Shown in pieces: positions 16,700-24,841 of a stretch of DNA of 26,647 bases. The notes under the pieces are model-generated. The model saw only the letters and a program-made list of their open reading frames with translations. It was not told the DNA's origin and ran no database searches. This stretch comes from Flavobacteriaceae bacterium. GTDB lineage: Bacteria > Bacteroidota > Bacteroidia > Flavobacteriales > Flavobacteriaceae. The stretch spans positions 1-26,647 of the forward strand of contig VMCO01000177.1 of assembly GCA_008081325.1 (NCBI GenBank), read 5' to 3'. The position numbers and the translations under genes are program-made. How positions within the stretch are numbered: the first letter of the stretch is position 1; every line of letters begins with the position of its first letter.

Positions 16700-16751
16700 A
16701 TTATACTAGCAATTATGTCTAATAAACGACAAATATACCAGTATAATATGT
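16696..16751 (-). repeat. 12-bp perfect inverted repeat spanning the porZ start
   Basis: ACATATTATACT at 16696-16707 is the exact reverse complement of AGTATAATATGT at 16740-16751, with a 32-base spacer. The first arm contains the porZ ATG (CAT at 16697-16699 on the plus strand). The spacer holds the candidate porZ -7 element. In a transcript reading through from gdhA the hairpin would bury the start codon. Such repeats are not rare in DNA this AT-rich. Confidence 0.45.
16730..16737 (-). promoter_or_regulatory. Candidate -7 element of the porZ-recO-receptor-recX operon
   Basis: Read on the minus strand this is TATATTTG, an exact TAnnTTTG match, 30 bases upstream of the porZ start; the leader would be about 24 bases. 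No TTG is found at the expected -33 distance, so the upstream half is weak. Confidence 0.5.
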
Positions 16752-16764
16752 ATAAAATAAAAAA

Positions 16765-18108
16765 TTAGATTACTCCTTGAGCTAGCATTGCATCAGCGAC
16801 TTTAACAAAACCAGCTATATTTGCTCCTTTGACATAATTTACATATCCATTTTTTTGCTTTCCATGTTCAATACATGAATTATGAATATTTAACATTATC
16901 TCGCGTAGTTTTTGATCTACCTCTTCCCTAGTCCAATTATATCTTAAAGAATTTTGGGTCATTTCTAAACCTGAAGTAGCTACCCCGCCAGCATTAGCAG
17001 CTTTTCCGGGTGCAAATAAAATTTTAGATTTAAGAAAAACTTCAATTGCGTCTTTTGTAGAAGGCATATTTGCTCCTTCACTTACACATTTACATCCGTT
17101 GTCAACAAGCGTTTTTGCATCTTTACCATTTAATTCATTTTGTGTAGCACATGGTAAAGCAATATCACATTTTACAGACCATGGTGTCTTTCCTTTTTTG
17201 AAAACTGCTTTTGGATATTTTTTTACATATTCACTGATTCTTCCTCGTTGAATATTTTTTAAATACATGATAAATTTCAATTTTTCTTCGTCAATTCCTG
17301 AAGAATCATAAATAAACCCTGAAGAATCAGACATTGTTAATACTTTGCCTCCAAAATGTAGTATTTTTTCAGCTGCATATTGAGCAACATTACCTGATCC
17401 TGATATTACAACTTTTTTACCTTTAATACCATCATTTTGCTGAGCTAGCATGTCTTGAACAAAGTATACCGCACCATACCCTGTCGCTTCAGGTCTAATT
17501 AAAGAACCACCCCATGACATACCTTTACCGGTCAAAACTCCTGTAAATTCATTTGCAAGTTTTCTATATTGACCATACATGTATCCAATTTCTCTACCTC
17601 CAACTCCAATATCACCAGCAGGAACATCAGTATTTGGTCCTATATGTCTGTATAACTCAGTCATAAAAGCCTGACAAAATCTCATTATTTCATTTTCACT
17701 TCTGCCCTTAGGATCAAAATCACTACCCCCTTTACCTCCACCCATAGGTAAGGTTGTTAAACTATTTTTGAAAACTTGCTCAAAAGCCAAAAATTTCAAA
17801 ATACTCATATTTACTGAAGGATGAAATCTTAGTCCTCCTTTGTATGGCCCAATTGCAGAATTCATTTGAATTCTATAACCTCTATTTACCCATATTTCTC
17901 CCTTGTCATCTACCCATGAAACCCTAAATGCAATAGCTCTTTCTGGCTCACACATCCTCATCAAAATGTTTTTACCGTGATAAATGTCATTTTCTATTAT
18001 ATAAGGAATAACTGTTTCTGCGACTTCTTCAACAGCCTGCATAAATTCTGGTTGATGTCCGTCTCTCTTTCGAACAATGTTTAAAAAAGCGTCAATCTTT
18101 CTTTTCAT
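16765..18108 (-). CDS. gdhA: NADP-type glutamate dehydrogenase
   Basis: This is a 447-residue cytoplasmic enzyme that makes glutamate from 2-oxoglutarate and ammonium, usually with NADPH in this family. Substrate-binding IGPYKGGLRFHPSVN (Lys90) and the catalytic segment PMGGGKGGSDFDPKG (Lys126) are intact, as is GDIGVGGREIGYMYGQYRKL. The Rossmann motif VVISGSGNVAQYAAEK is followed by TMSDSSG, the form seen in E. coli-type NADP enzymes. GKAANAGGVATSGLEMTQNS completes the family signature. Length equals that of the E. coli enzyme. It is flanked by metB (105-base gap) and porZ (65-base gap) on the same strand. The leader contains two alternative hairpins. Confidence 0.97.
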   Translation of the reverse strand: MKRKIDAFLNIVRKRDGHQPEFMQAVEEVAETVIPYIIENDIYHGKNILMRMCEPERAIAFRVSWVDDKGEIWVNRGYRIQMNSAIGPYKGGLRFHPSVNMSILKFLAFEQVFKNSLTTLPMGGGKGGSDFDPKGRSENEIMRFCQAFMTELYRHIGPNTDVPAGDIGVGGREIGYMYGQYRKLANEFTGVLTGKGMSWGGSLIRPEATGYGAVYFVQDMLAQQNDGIKGKKVVISGSGNVAQYAAEKILHFGGKVLTMSDSSGFIYDSSGIDEEKLKFIMYLKNIQRGRISEYVKKYPKAVFKKGKTPWSVKCDIALPCATQNELNGKDAKTLVDNGCKCVSEGANMPSTKDAIEVFLKSKILFAPGKAANAGGVATSGLEMTQNSLRYNWTREEVDQKLREIMLNIHNSCIEHGKQKNGYVNYVKGANIAGFVKVADAMLAQGVI

Positions 18109-18125
18109 AATTAATAATTTTCTTA

Positions 18126-18166
18126 ACCCTAATGAGGGTGAAATTAAATATTAATTAAAATTAGGG
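18126..18166 (-). promoter_or_regulatory. Alternative hairpins in the gdhA leader
   Basis: ACCCT (18126-18130) and AGGGT (18135-18139) form a 5-bp stem with a four-base loop about 18 bases before the gdhA start. The same CCCTAAT (18127-18133) can instead pair with ATTAGGG at 18160-18166 (7 bp). The two structures exclude each other, as in an attenuator or switch. Whether 18160-18166 is transcribed is uncertain, because no clear gdhA promoter was found. Confidence 0.35.
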
Positions 18167-18213
18167 ATTTAAAATTTTTATTTTACCAAAAAAAAGTAGA
18201 ATAATTAACAATT

Positions 18214-19353
18214 TTATAAAAAAGCATTTTTTAAATCATCGATTAAATCATCGGCATCTTCAATTCCAACGCTCAACCTTATCAAAGAGTCAGTAACTCC
18301 AGATTTTTCTCTTTCTTCTTTCGGTATGCTAGCGTGAGTCATAGTTGCAGGATGCCCGCATAATGACTCAACTCCACCAAGAGATTCAGCTAAAGTAAAT
18401 AAATGAAGTTTTTCTAAAAATTTAATTGTTTGTTCTTTGCTATAATCTTTAATTCTAAAAGAAAGCATTCCTCCAAAATCAGACATTTGTTTTTTTGCAA
18501 CTTCATGATTTTTATGAGACTCTAATCCTGGCCAATATACTTTCTCAACCATCTTATGATCGTTTAAAAAATGTGCAACTTTATGTGCATTTTCACAATG
18601 TCTCTGAATCCTCACATGCAATGTTTTAATTCCTCTTAAGGTCAAAAAACAATCTTGTGGTCCAGGGACTGCGCCACTTGAATTTTGAATAAAGTATAAT
18701 TTTTCAGCAAGTTCATCATCGTTTAACATTAAAGCGCCCAAAACAACATCACTGTGACCAGCTAAATATTTAGTAGCAGAATGCATTACTATGTCGGCAC
18801 CTAAATTTAAAGGGTTTTGTAAATAAGGAGAAGCAAATGTGTTGTCAACAACCAAGATTAAATTATTGGACTTACTAATATTTGAAAGTGCTTCAATATC
18901 AAAAACATTTATCATCGGATTTGTCGGTGTTTCAGCCCAAATGACTTTGGTGTTTTCGTTTATTAGTGATTCCACATCAGCTATATTGTGTAGTGATGTG
19001 AAATGAAATTTTACTCCATATTTTTCAAAAATCTTGGTGAATAAACGAAATGTGCCTCCGTATAAATCGTTCGTACTTATTACTTCGTCTCCAGGACTCA
19101 GCAGTTTTATAATTGCATCAATGGCTGCTAAACCAGACGAAAATGCCACTCCGTGTTTAGCATTTTCAAGACTTGCAAATGAATTTTGTAAGGCAGTTCT
19201 TGTAGGATTATGAGTTCTTGAATATTCAAAACCTTTGTTAACACCAGGGCTTTTTTGAGCATAGGTTGATGTTTGATATATTGGCTGCATAACAGAATTA
19301 AATGCAGGATCAATTTTTTGACCTCCGTGAATTGTTTTGGTGTTAAACTTCAT
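18214..19353 (-). CDS. metB: Cystathionine gamma-synthase-like PLP enzyme
   Basis: This is a 379-residue Cys/Met-metabolism PLP enzyme. FEYSRTHNPTRTALQ near the N-terminus carries the Tyr and Arg that bind the cofactor phosphate. VAFSSGLAAIDAI and VVDNTFASPYLQNP follow, and PLP-binding Lys195 is in MHSATKYLAGHSD. The C-terminus has SLGGVESLCGHPATMTHAS and IRLSVGIEDADDLIDDL. By length and flavobacterial usage it is probably cystathionine gamma-synthase, joining an activated homoserine to cysteine on the way to methionine. Cystathionine gamma-lyase or O-acetylhomoserine sulfhydrylase activity cannot be excluded from sequence. Its promoter lies about 40 bases upstream, leaving no room for a SAM riboswitch. 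It diverges from the transporter at 19429. Confidence 0.88.
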   Translation of the reverse strand: MKFNTKTIHGGQKIDPAFNSVMQPIYQTSTYAQKSPGVNKGFEYSRTHNPTRTALQNSFASLENAKHGVAFSSGLAAIDAIIKLLSPGDEVISTNDLYGGTFRLFTKIFEKYGVKFHFTSLHNIADVESLINENTKVIWAETPTNPMINVFDIEALSNISKSNNLILVVDNTFASPYLQNPLNLGADIVMHSATKYLAGHSDVVLGALMLNDDELAEKLYFIQNSSGAVPGPQDCFLTLRGIKTLHVRIQRHCENAHKVAHFLNDHKMVEKVYWPGLESHKNHEVAKKQMSDFGGMLSFRIKDYSKEQTIKFLEKLHLFTLAESLGGVESLCGHPATMTHASIPKEEREKSGVTDSLIRLSVGIEDADDLIDDLKNAFL

Positions 19354-19390
19354 GATTTGATAAATTAAATTAGAGCATATTAGCTACAAA

Positions 19391-19419
19391 CAAATGTATG
19401 GATTATCTTTAGAATTCAA
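19391..19419 (-). promoter_or_regulatory. Candidate promoter of metB
   Basis: On the minus strand TTG (19419-19417), an 18-base spacer, then TACATTTG (19398-19391), an exact TAnnTTTG. The predicted leader is about 31 bases. Overlapping it on the plus strand is TATCTTTA at 19404-19411, a weaker -7 candidate for the divergent transporter. Confidence 0.6.
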
Positions 19420-19428
19420 TTTATTGAA

Positions 19429-20322
19429 ATGAACAAAAGAATCCTTGCTCTGCTTGCTGCATTATTAGCAACTTCAATTTTTGGATTTAATCATACAATT
19501 GCTAAGGAACTCATGCCAGATGTGTTGTCCCCCAATGCATTATTGTATTGTAGGGTAGTTGGTGCTGCGGTTTGTTTTTGGTTTATTTCATTATTTGTTG
19601 AAAGAGAGAAAGTAGAGCTTAAAGATTTTAAGTTAATTTTTATTTGCGCAATTTTTGGAATGGGTTTGAATATGATCACAGCATTAAACGGACTTTACAA
19701 TTCAACACCAATCAATAGCGCAATCATTACTACACTCGCACCAATATTTATTTTTCTTATTTCAGTAATTATTCTAAACGAAAAAATTACTAAAAGAAAA
19801 TATGTTGGGGTATTTATTGGATTTTGTGGGACATTAACTTTAATTCTTTTAAATGAAAAATCAGTCTCTACTGCTCCAAATATTAACTTGGGTAATTTTT
19901 ATCTTTTTATAAATAGTATTGCATATGCACTATATTTTGTTTTAGTAAAACCTCTTACCAAAAAATATAATATGATTACTATTATGAAATGGCTATTCTT
20001 CTTTTCAATATTTATAAATATGCCATTTGGATTGGTTGAGTTTAGTAAGATTAACTGGGTTGAAATTTCTGGAAATTCTTTGCTTAAAATTTCTTACGTT
20101 GTTATCTGTACAACATTTCTTGTTTATCTATTGAACTTATATGCCCTGAAAAACTTAAAGGCTTCAACTGTTGGGATGTTTATTTATCTTCAACCCGTTA
20201 TCGGAATTCTATTTGCAATTTACAGAGGGGCTGATAAACTAACACTTGCTGATATAACATCGGTAATTCTTGTTTTTACAGGTGTTTATTTAGTTTCTAA
20301 AAAAACCAGCAAAGCAACTTAA
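19429..20322 (+). CDS. EamA/DMT-family transporter
   Basis: This is a 297-residue inner-membrane protein with about ten hydrophobic helices in two repeated EamA halves. The first helix carries ALLATSIFGFNHTIAKELMP, the usual EamA opening. The end of the first half has the recognisable INSAIITTLAPIFIFLISVI and LNEKITKRKYVGVFIGFCG, and the second half mirrors it with STVGMFIYLQPVIGILFAIY and ADITSVILVFTGVYLVS. The family exports or imports small metabolites such as amino acids, and the substrate here is unknown. It is divergent from metB across 75 bases, so an amino-acid link is possible but unproven. yicC follows 35 bases later with its own -7 element. Confidence 0.9.
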   Translation: MNKRILALLAALLATSIFGFNHTIAKELMPDVLSPNALLYCRVVGAAVCFWFISLFVEREKVELKDFKLIFICAIFGMGLNMITALNGLYNSTPINSAIITTLAPIFIFLISVIILNEKITKRKYVGVFIGFCGTLTLILLNEKSVSTAPNINLGNFYLFINSIAYALYFVLVKPLTKKYNMITIMKWLFFFSIFINMPFGLVEFSKINWVEISGNSLLKISYVVICTTFLVYLLNLYALKNLKASTVGMFIYLQPVIGILFAIYRGADKLTLADITSVILVFTGVYLVSKKTSKAT

Positions 20323-20333
20323 AAATCTATTCA

Positions 20334-20341
20334 TATATTTG
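20334..20341 (+). promoter_or_regulatory. Candidate -7 element of the yicC-gmk-nadD-gpsA operon
   Basis: TATATTTG is an exact TAnnTTTG match, 16 bases before the yicC ATG, giving a very short leader of about 10 bases. No TTG lies at the -33 distance inside the preceding transporter gene, so this may be a secondary promoter. Confidence 0.4.
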
Positions 20342-20357
20342 CTAAATATATCATAAA

Positions 20358-21263
20358 ATGATTAAGTCAATGACTGGCTATGCCAGTGAATCTTTTATAA
20401 TTAATTCAACAAAATTTATTGTTGAAATAAAGTCTGTTAACAGTAAAACATTAGACTTAAACATAAGATGTCCACATTTTCTAAAATCCTATGAAAATGA
20501 CTTAAGAAAGGAGATTTCAAGTAAACTTTTTAGGGGTAAGATTGAGCTTAATGTTACTTCTGAAATAGGAAAAAACTTAGATGAAATAAGCATAAATCAA
20601 GAAATTGTAAGCAACTACATTAAACAACTTAAGGAATTCAACAACATTGATTCAAAAGATTTTTCCGAGTCGACAAATCAATTCCTAAATATTTCCAGTG
20701 AAAAAGACTATTTGAAGATTGCAATGAGACTGCCAAATGCATACTCATCAAAATCTATAGATTTAAGTGCTTCTGAGATTACAAGTATTATTGACAAAAT
20801 TTCAATAGCTACGAAAAACCTTAATGATTACAGGGCCAAGGAAGGTTCAGAAATGGAAAAAGATTTTAGAAATAAAATTTCTCTAATTAAAAAGTTATTA
20901 GGCAATATTGAAAAAATTGAAAAAGAAAGAATTTCAAAAAAAAGAGAAAAACTGCTTGAAGAACTTAAAAAGATAGATTTAGAAATCGATAATAATAGGC
21001 TTGAGCAAGAAATGATATATTATTTAGAAAAATTTGATATAAATGAAGAAATAATAAGACTAAAAAGCAATATTTTAATTTTTGACGAGGCACTAGAGTC
21101 AAACAATCCGGTTGGCAAAAAACTTGGGTTTATTTGTCAAGAAATAGGGCGTGAAATAAACACAATAGGCTCTAAAGCTAATGATGCAAATCTCCAAAAA
21201 TATGTTATTGAAATGAAAGATAACTTGGAAAAAATTAAAGAAAACATCTTAAATATTCTGTGA
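20358..21263 (+). CDS. yicC: YicC/YloC-family endoribonuclease
   Basis: This is a 301-residue cytoplasmic protein of the YicC family, members of which have been shown to be endoribonucleases. The N-terminal YicC domain begins IKSMTGYASES and contains VEIKSVNSKTLDLNIRCP. A central coiled-coil stretch is rich in Lys and Glu (about residues 165-225). The C-terminal DUF1732 domain carries EKFDINEEIIRLKSNI and GKKLGFICQEIGREINTIGSKAND. The residue after RLKS is Asn238 where I expect His from other family members. The stop TGA overlaps the gmk ATG (TGATG). The yicC-gmk adjacency is common across bacteria and supports both calls. Confidence 0.93.
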   Translation: MIKSMTGYASESFIINSTKFIVEIKSVNSKTLDLNIRCPHFLKSYENDLRKEISSKLFRGKIELNVTSEIGKNLDEISINQEIVSNYIKQLKEFNNIDSKDFSESTNQFLNISSEKDYLKIAMRLPNAYSSKSIDLSASEITSIIDKISIATKNLNDYRAKEGSEMEKDFRNKISLIKKLLGNIEKIEKERISKKREKLLEELKKIDLEIDNNRLEQEMIYYLEKFDINEEIIRLKSNILIFDEALESNNPVGKKLGFICQEIGREINTIGSKANDANLQKYVIEMKDNLEKIKENILNIL

Positions 21264-21829
21264 TGAGTAATTCAAAATTCATAGTTATTGCAGCCCCTTC
21301 TGGATCAGGAAAAACTACTATAGTTAATAGGCTTCTTAAAGACAAAAGCTTAAGTTTATCTTTTTCCATTTCAGCAACATCAAGAGCTCCAAGAAACAAT
21401 GAAGTTGACGGAATTAATTATTTCTTTTTAACAAAAGATGAGTTTATTAAAAAGATTGAAAACAAAGAATTTATAGAGTGGGAAGAAGTTTATAAGGATA
21501 ATTTTTATGGAACACTTACTACTGAATTAGAAAATGCCATTAATAAAAATTTAGTTTTTGATGTTGATGTTATTGGAGGTTTAAATATTAAGAAAAAATT
21601 TCCAAAACAAACTATCACAATTTTTATTAAACCCCCAAGCATTGATGAGCTTGAAAATAGATTACGAAATAGAAATTTAGATTCAAATGCTAGTATAAAA
21701 ATCAGAATCGAAAAGGCTAAAGATGAAATGTCACAAGCTGATAAATTTGATCATATTGTTGAAAACAATATCCTTGAAAATAGTTTTAATGAAGTTTTAG
21801 AATTAGTTCAAAATTTTATAAATGAGTAA
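21263..21829 (+). CDS. gmk: Guanylate kinase
   Basis: This is a 188-residue cytoplasmic enzyme that phosphorylates GMP to GDP with ATP. The P-loop APSGSGKTT is at residues 11-19, followed by the GMP-binding SFSISATSRAPRNNEVDGIN and FIEWEEVYKDNFYGT. DVDVIGGLNIKKKFP and RLRNRNLDS (lid) are also typical. I chose the ATG at 21263, which overlaps the yicC stop by one base. A GTG three bases earlier (21260) is in frame and possible, giving 189 residues. The 3' end overlaps nadD by eight bases. Confidence 0.96.
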   Translation: MSNSKFIVIAAPSGSGKTTIVNRLLKDKSLSLSFSISATSRAPRNNEVDGINYFFLTKDEFIKKIENKEFIEWEEVYKDNFYGTLTTELENAINKNLVFDVDVIGGLNIKKKFPKQTITIFIKPPSIDELENRLRNRNLDSNASIKIRIEKAKDEMSQADKFDHIVENNILENSFNEVLELVQNFINE

Positions 21830-22406
21830 AAAAAAGGTTGGTTTATTTTTTGGAACTTTTGACCCCATTCACAATGGACATATAAAAATTGCCGAATACA
21901 TAACTGAGAAGAAATTAACAGATGAAGTTTGGTTAGTTGTAACACCTGAAAATCCAATTAAGCTGAAGAGTAAAATATCAAATTTTAAACATAGATTTAA
22001 TATGGCTAAAATTGCAACTGAAAAATACGAGAATATAATGCCAAGTGATTTGGAGGTAAACTTAAAAAAACCAAATTACACTATTGATACTTTAGAGTAT
22101 ATATCAAATAAATTAAAAGAAATCGAATTTAGTTTGATTATAGGGGAGGACAATTATAAGATTTTTGATACTTGGAAAGACTATGAAAAAATTCTCGACA
22201 ATTATAAAATTTTCATCTATCCAAGAAAAGGAACGCTTAAAGAAAGTCCTTATATAATTAACCAAAATGCAATGTATATAGGGGGTCCAAGAATTGATTT
22301 AAGCTCAACTAATATTAGAAATATTGTCTCAAAAAAAACTGAACCTAAAGATTTGATTTCAGCTAAGGTTATGGAGTATATTAATATTAATAAATTATAT
22401 CAATGA
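21822..22406 (+). CDS. nadD: Nicotinate-nucleotide adenylyltransferase
   Basis: This is a 194-residue enzyme that joins NaMN and ATP to give deamido-NAD in NAD synthesis. The nucleotidyltransferase motif GTFDPIHNGH is at residues 11-20, and the second signature is RIDLSSTNIRNIV near the C-terminus. LIIGEDNYKIFDTWKDYEKI is the NadD-specific middle segment (GxDxxxxFxxWxxxxxI). It overlaps gmk by eight bases and gpsA by four (ATGA), so the operon is translationally coupled. Confidence 0.96.
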   Translation: MSKKKVGLFFGTFDPIHNGHIKIAEYITEKKLTDEVWLVVTPENPIKLKSKISNFKHRFNMAKIATEKYENIMPSDLEVNLKKPNYTIDTLEYISNKLKEIEFSLIIGEDNYKIFDTWKDYEKILDNYKIFIYPRKGTLKESPYIINQNAMYIGGPRIDLSSTNIRNIVSKKTEPKDLISAKVMEYININKLYQ

Positions 22407-23407
22407 AAGAAACTAAATTAAAATTTGGAGTTATTGGTAGTGGAAGCTGGGCAACCGCTCTGATCAAAATTCTTTCTGAAAACAATAATGACATAAACTG
22501 GTACATTAGAAACAGTGAGAATATTGAATTCATTAAAAGTAATTTTCATAATCCAAACTATTTAAGTTCTGTAGAGCTTAATCTCAACAAATTAAATATG
22601 TCTTCAGATATAAATAAAGTTGTAGAGAATTCAGATGTAATTATAATTGCGATTCCATCAGAATATGTAAATAATGAAATGAATAAAATTGAAGTTAATC
22701 TTTCCGACAAAATAATAATGTGTGCCCTTAAAGGTCTTGTTCAAGAAACAAATCTTTTATTTGGAGAACACATGCATAAATATTTTGATGTTTCTAAAGA
22801 TAACTTTCTGGTTATTGGGGGACCATGTCATGCTGAAGAAGTTGCATTGGAAAAATTATCATATTTAACCATAGGCTCCTCAAACTTAAATTTATGTAAA
22901 GTTGTTTCTGATAAATTTAAATGTAAGTATATCAATGTTAAGACATCTGATGACGTGTTCGGAATTGAATATGCTAGCATGTTAAAAAATATATTTGCTT
23001 TGGCTGTTGGTATTTCTAACGGATTGGGTTATGGAGATAACTATCAAAGTGTCTTGATGAGTAATTCAATTAAAGAAATGAAAAGATTTATTTCAAAAAG
23101 ACATAAGATTAAAAGAAATATAAATAATTCAGCCTACTTAGGGGATTTACTAGTAACTGGGTATTCATCTTTTTCAAGGAATAGAATGTTTGGAAATATG
23201 ATTGGAAAAGGATATACGGTGAAGGCAGCTCAACTTGAAATGAAAATGGTAGCTGAAGGATATATCGCTACAAAAAAAGCATTTTTACTTAATAATAATG
23301 CAAAGAAAAAAGCTAAAACACCAATAATTGACGCAGTCTATAAAATTTTATATGATAAAAGAAGTGCTAAAAAGGTGTTTAAAGATCTAAGTGATATAAT
23401 TTCTTAA
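22403..23407 (+). CDS. gpsA: Glycerol-3-phosphate dehydrogenase [NAD(P)+]
   Basis: This is a 334-residue cytoplasmic enzyme that reduces dihydroxyacetone phosphate to sn-glycerol 3-phosphate for phospholipid synthesis. The Rossmann motif GVIGSGSWATAL opens the protein. Next come VIIIAIPSEYV, ALKGLVQET and VIGGPCHAEEVA. The catalytic Lys195 is in EYASMLKNIFALAVGISNG, and LGDLLVTGYSSFSRNRMFG is the C-terminal substrate-binding segment. KMVAEGYIATK matches the usual end. The start overlaps the nadD stop by four bases. The 3' end overlaps convergent pheS by four bases, with no terminator visible. Confidence 0.96.
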   Translation: MKETKLKFGVIGSGSWATALIKILSENNNDINWYIRNSENIEFIKSNFHNPNYLSSVELNLNKLNMSSDINKVVENSDVIIIAIPSEYVNNEMNKIEVNLSDKIIMCALKGLVQETNLLFGEHMHKYFDVSKDNFLVIGGPCHAEEVALEKLSYLTIGSSNLNLCKVVSDKFKCKYINVKTSDDVFGIEYASMLKNIFALAVGISNGLGYGDNYQSVLMSNSIKEMKRFISKRHKIKRNINNSAYLGDLLVTGYSSFSRNRMFGNMIGKGYTVKAAQLEMKMVAEGYIATKKAFLLNNNAKKKAKTPIIDAVYKILYDKRSAKKVFKDLSDIIS

Positions 23408-24420
23408 AACGAAGATTTAAACTGATCCAGAAATCTGACATCATTTTCACTTAACAATCTGATGTCATCAATTTGATGAAGTAATAAAGCAATTCTATCA
23501 ATGCCTAATCCAAAAGCAAAACCTGAGTATTCGCTAGAGTCAATTTTACAATTTTCTAAAACATTAGGGTCAACCATTCCACATCCCATAATCTCAAGCC
23601 ATCCAGTACCCTTAGTCATTTTATAATCAGTTTCATTGTTTAAACCCCAATAAACATCTACCTCAGCACTAGGCTCAGTAAAAGGAAAATAAGAGGGTCT
23701 TAGTCTTATTTTTGATTTGCCAAAGAGTTGAGTTGTGAAATATTCTAATGTTTGTTTTAAATCTGCAAAACTTACATCTTTATCAATACATAAGCCTTCA
23801 ATCTGATGAAAAAAACAGTGTGAACGAGCAGAAATTGCTTCATTTCTGTAAACTCTTCCTGGTGAAATAGTTCTGATAGGTGGCTTGTTATTTTCCATGT
23901 ATCTGACCTGAACTGAACTAGTATGGGTTCTAAGTAAATAGTCCGGATCTTTTTCAATGAAAAAAGTATCCTGCATATCTCTTGCAGGATGATGTTCAGG
24001 AAGATTTAAAGCACTGAAATTGTGCCAATCATCTTCTATTTCTGGCCCTTCACTTATTGTAAATCCAATATTCGAAAAAATGTCAATTATTCTATTTTTG
24101 ACGACTGAAATAGGGTGGCGAGAACCAATACCAATAGGGTCCCCAGGCCTAGAAGTATCATTAATTTCAATCTTCTCAGATGATTTAGAGCTATTTGATT
24201 TTAAAGCCTCAACTTTTTCTTGAGCTAAGTTTTTTAATTCATTTAACAGACGTCCAACATTTTTCTTTTCATTACTATCTAATGATTTAAATTCAACAAA
24301 ATATGAATTCAATAAACCTTTTTTCCCAAGATACTTTACCCTAAACTCTTCTATTTCAGTAATTGAGTCAGAAGTAAAATTTTCAATTGCTTCTAAATCT
24401 TTTTTTATTTTATCCTCCAT
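23404..24420 (-). CDS. pheS: Phenylalanine-tRNA ligase alpha subunit
   Basis: This is the 338-residue catalytic subunit of the alpha2-beta2 class II synthetase that charges tRNA-Phe. The N-terminal coiled-coil arm (about residues 1-85, with FRVKYLGKKGLLNSYF) is followed by HPISVVKNRIIDIF. Class II motif 1 lies around GFTISEGPEIEDDWHNF, and DTFF and LLRTHTSSVQVRYM follow. Motif 2 is around PGRVYRNEAISARSHCFFHQ, then FTEPSAEVDVYW, GWLEIMGCGMVDP and motif 3 AFGLGIDRIALL. pheT is not adjacent, so the two subunit genes are split. A conserved unknown gene lies 28 bases upstream on the same strand and is probably co-transcribed. Confidence 0.97.
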   Translation of the reverse strand: MEDKIKKDLEAIENFTSDSITEIEEFRVKYLGKKGLLNSYFVEFKSLDSNEKKNVGRLLNELKNLAQEKVEALKSNSSKSSEKIEINDTSRPGDPIGIGSRHPISVVKNRIIDIFSNIGFTISEGPEIEDDWHNFSALNLPEHHPARDMQDTFFIEKDPDYLLRTHTSSVQVRYMENNKPPIRTISPGRVYRNEAISARSHCFFHQIEGLCIDKDVSFADLKQTLEYFTTQLFGKSKIRLRPSYFPFTEPSAEVDVYWGLNNETDYKMTKGTGWLEIMGCGMVDPNVLENCKIDSSEYSGFAFGLGIDRIALLLHQIDDIRLLSENDVRFLDQFKSSF

Positions 24421-24448
24421 AATAATCTATTGCCAAATTTATGAAATC

Positions 24449-24799
24449 TTAATTAATATAGTCTGATTTAATAAAATAGTTAATGATTGCTTTTTTCATA
24501 AGAATTGTTTGTTCACCTGGCTTTAAGTTTGGTAGCTTTTTGATTAACTTATAATGTGGCCAACCATCTTCATCTTTAAAATCAAATTCATAATATCCAT
24601 AATCAGTTAACAACTTACATACAGCTATATGTATAACCTCCATTTTTTTTTGCTTATTCAGTTTTTTCTGAAATTGACCTAGCTCCTGTAATCCGATTAA
24701 AAAAATTATCGAGTCTAAATCAATGATATCATCTTCAGAAAAATCAGCCGAAAGTTTATTTTTCAAATTATCCCACTTTGTTTTTAGCTCAGATTTCAA
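24449..24799 (-). CDS. Conserved Bacteroidota protein of unknown function
   Basis: This is a 116-residue soluble protein with no signal peptide or membrane segment. Landmarks are an acidic N-terminal part with DDIIDLDSIIFLIGLQELGQ, a helix with VIHIAVCKLLTDYGYYEFD, the DEDGWPHYKL segment, and the C-terminal LKPGEQTILMKKAIINYF. From memory, proteins with this LxLxxILFLIGxQELG, YGYYEF and LKPGEQ pattern are widespread in Bacteroidota, without an assigned role. It is upstream of pheS (28-base gap), so it should be expressed with it. It diverges from cvpA across 81 bases. I can give no function. Confidence 0.8.
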   Translation of the reverse strand: MKSELKTKWDNLKNKLSADFSEDDIIDLDSIIFLIGLQELGQFQKKLNKQKKMEVIHIAVCKLLTDYGYYEFDFKDEDGWPHYKLIKKLPNLKPGEQTILMKKAIINYFIKSDYIN

Positions 24800-24841
24800 T
24801 TAATAATTTTATTAGAAATTTTTCTATACTAAGATAAAGAA

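Noticed and set aside
19354..19428. SAM-responsive riboswitch before metB
   Set aside because: The gap is 75 bases and the promoter leaves about 31 bases of leader, too short for a SAM riboswitch; no matching stems were seen.
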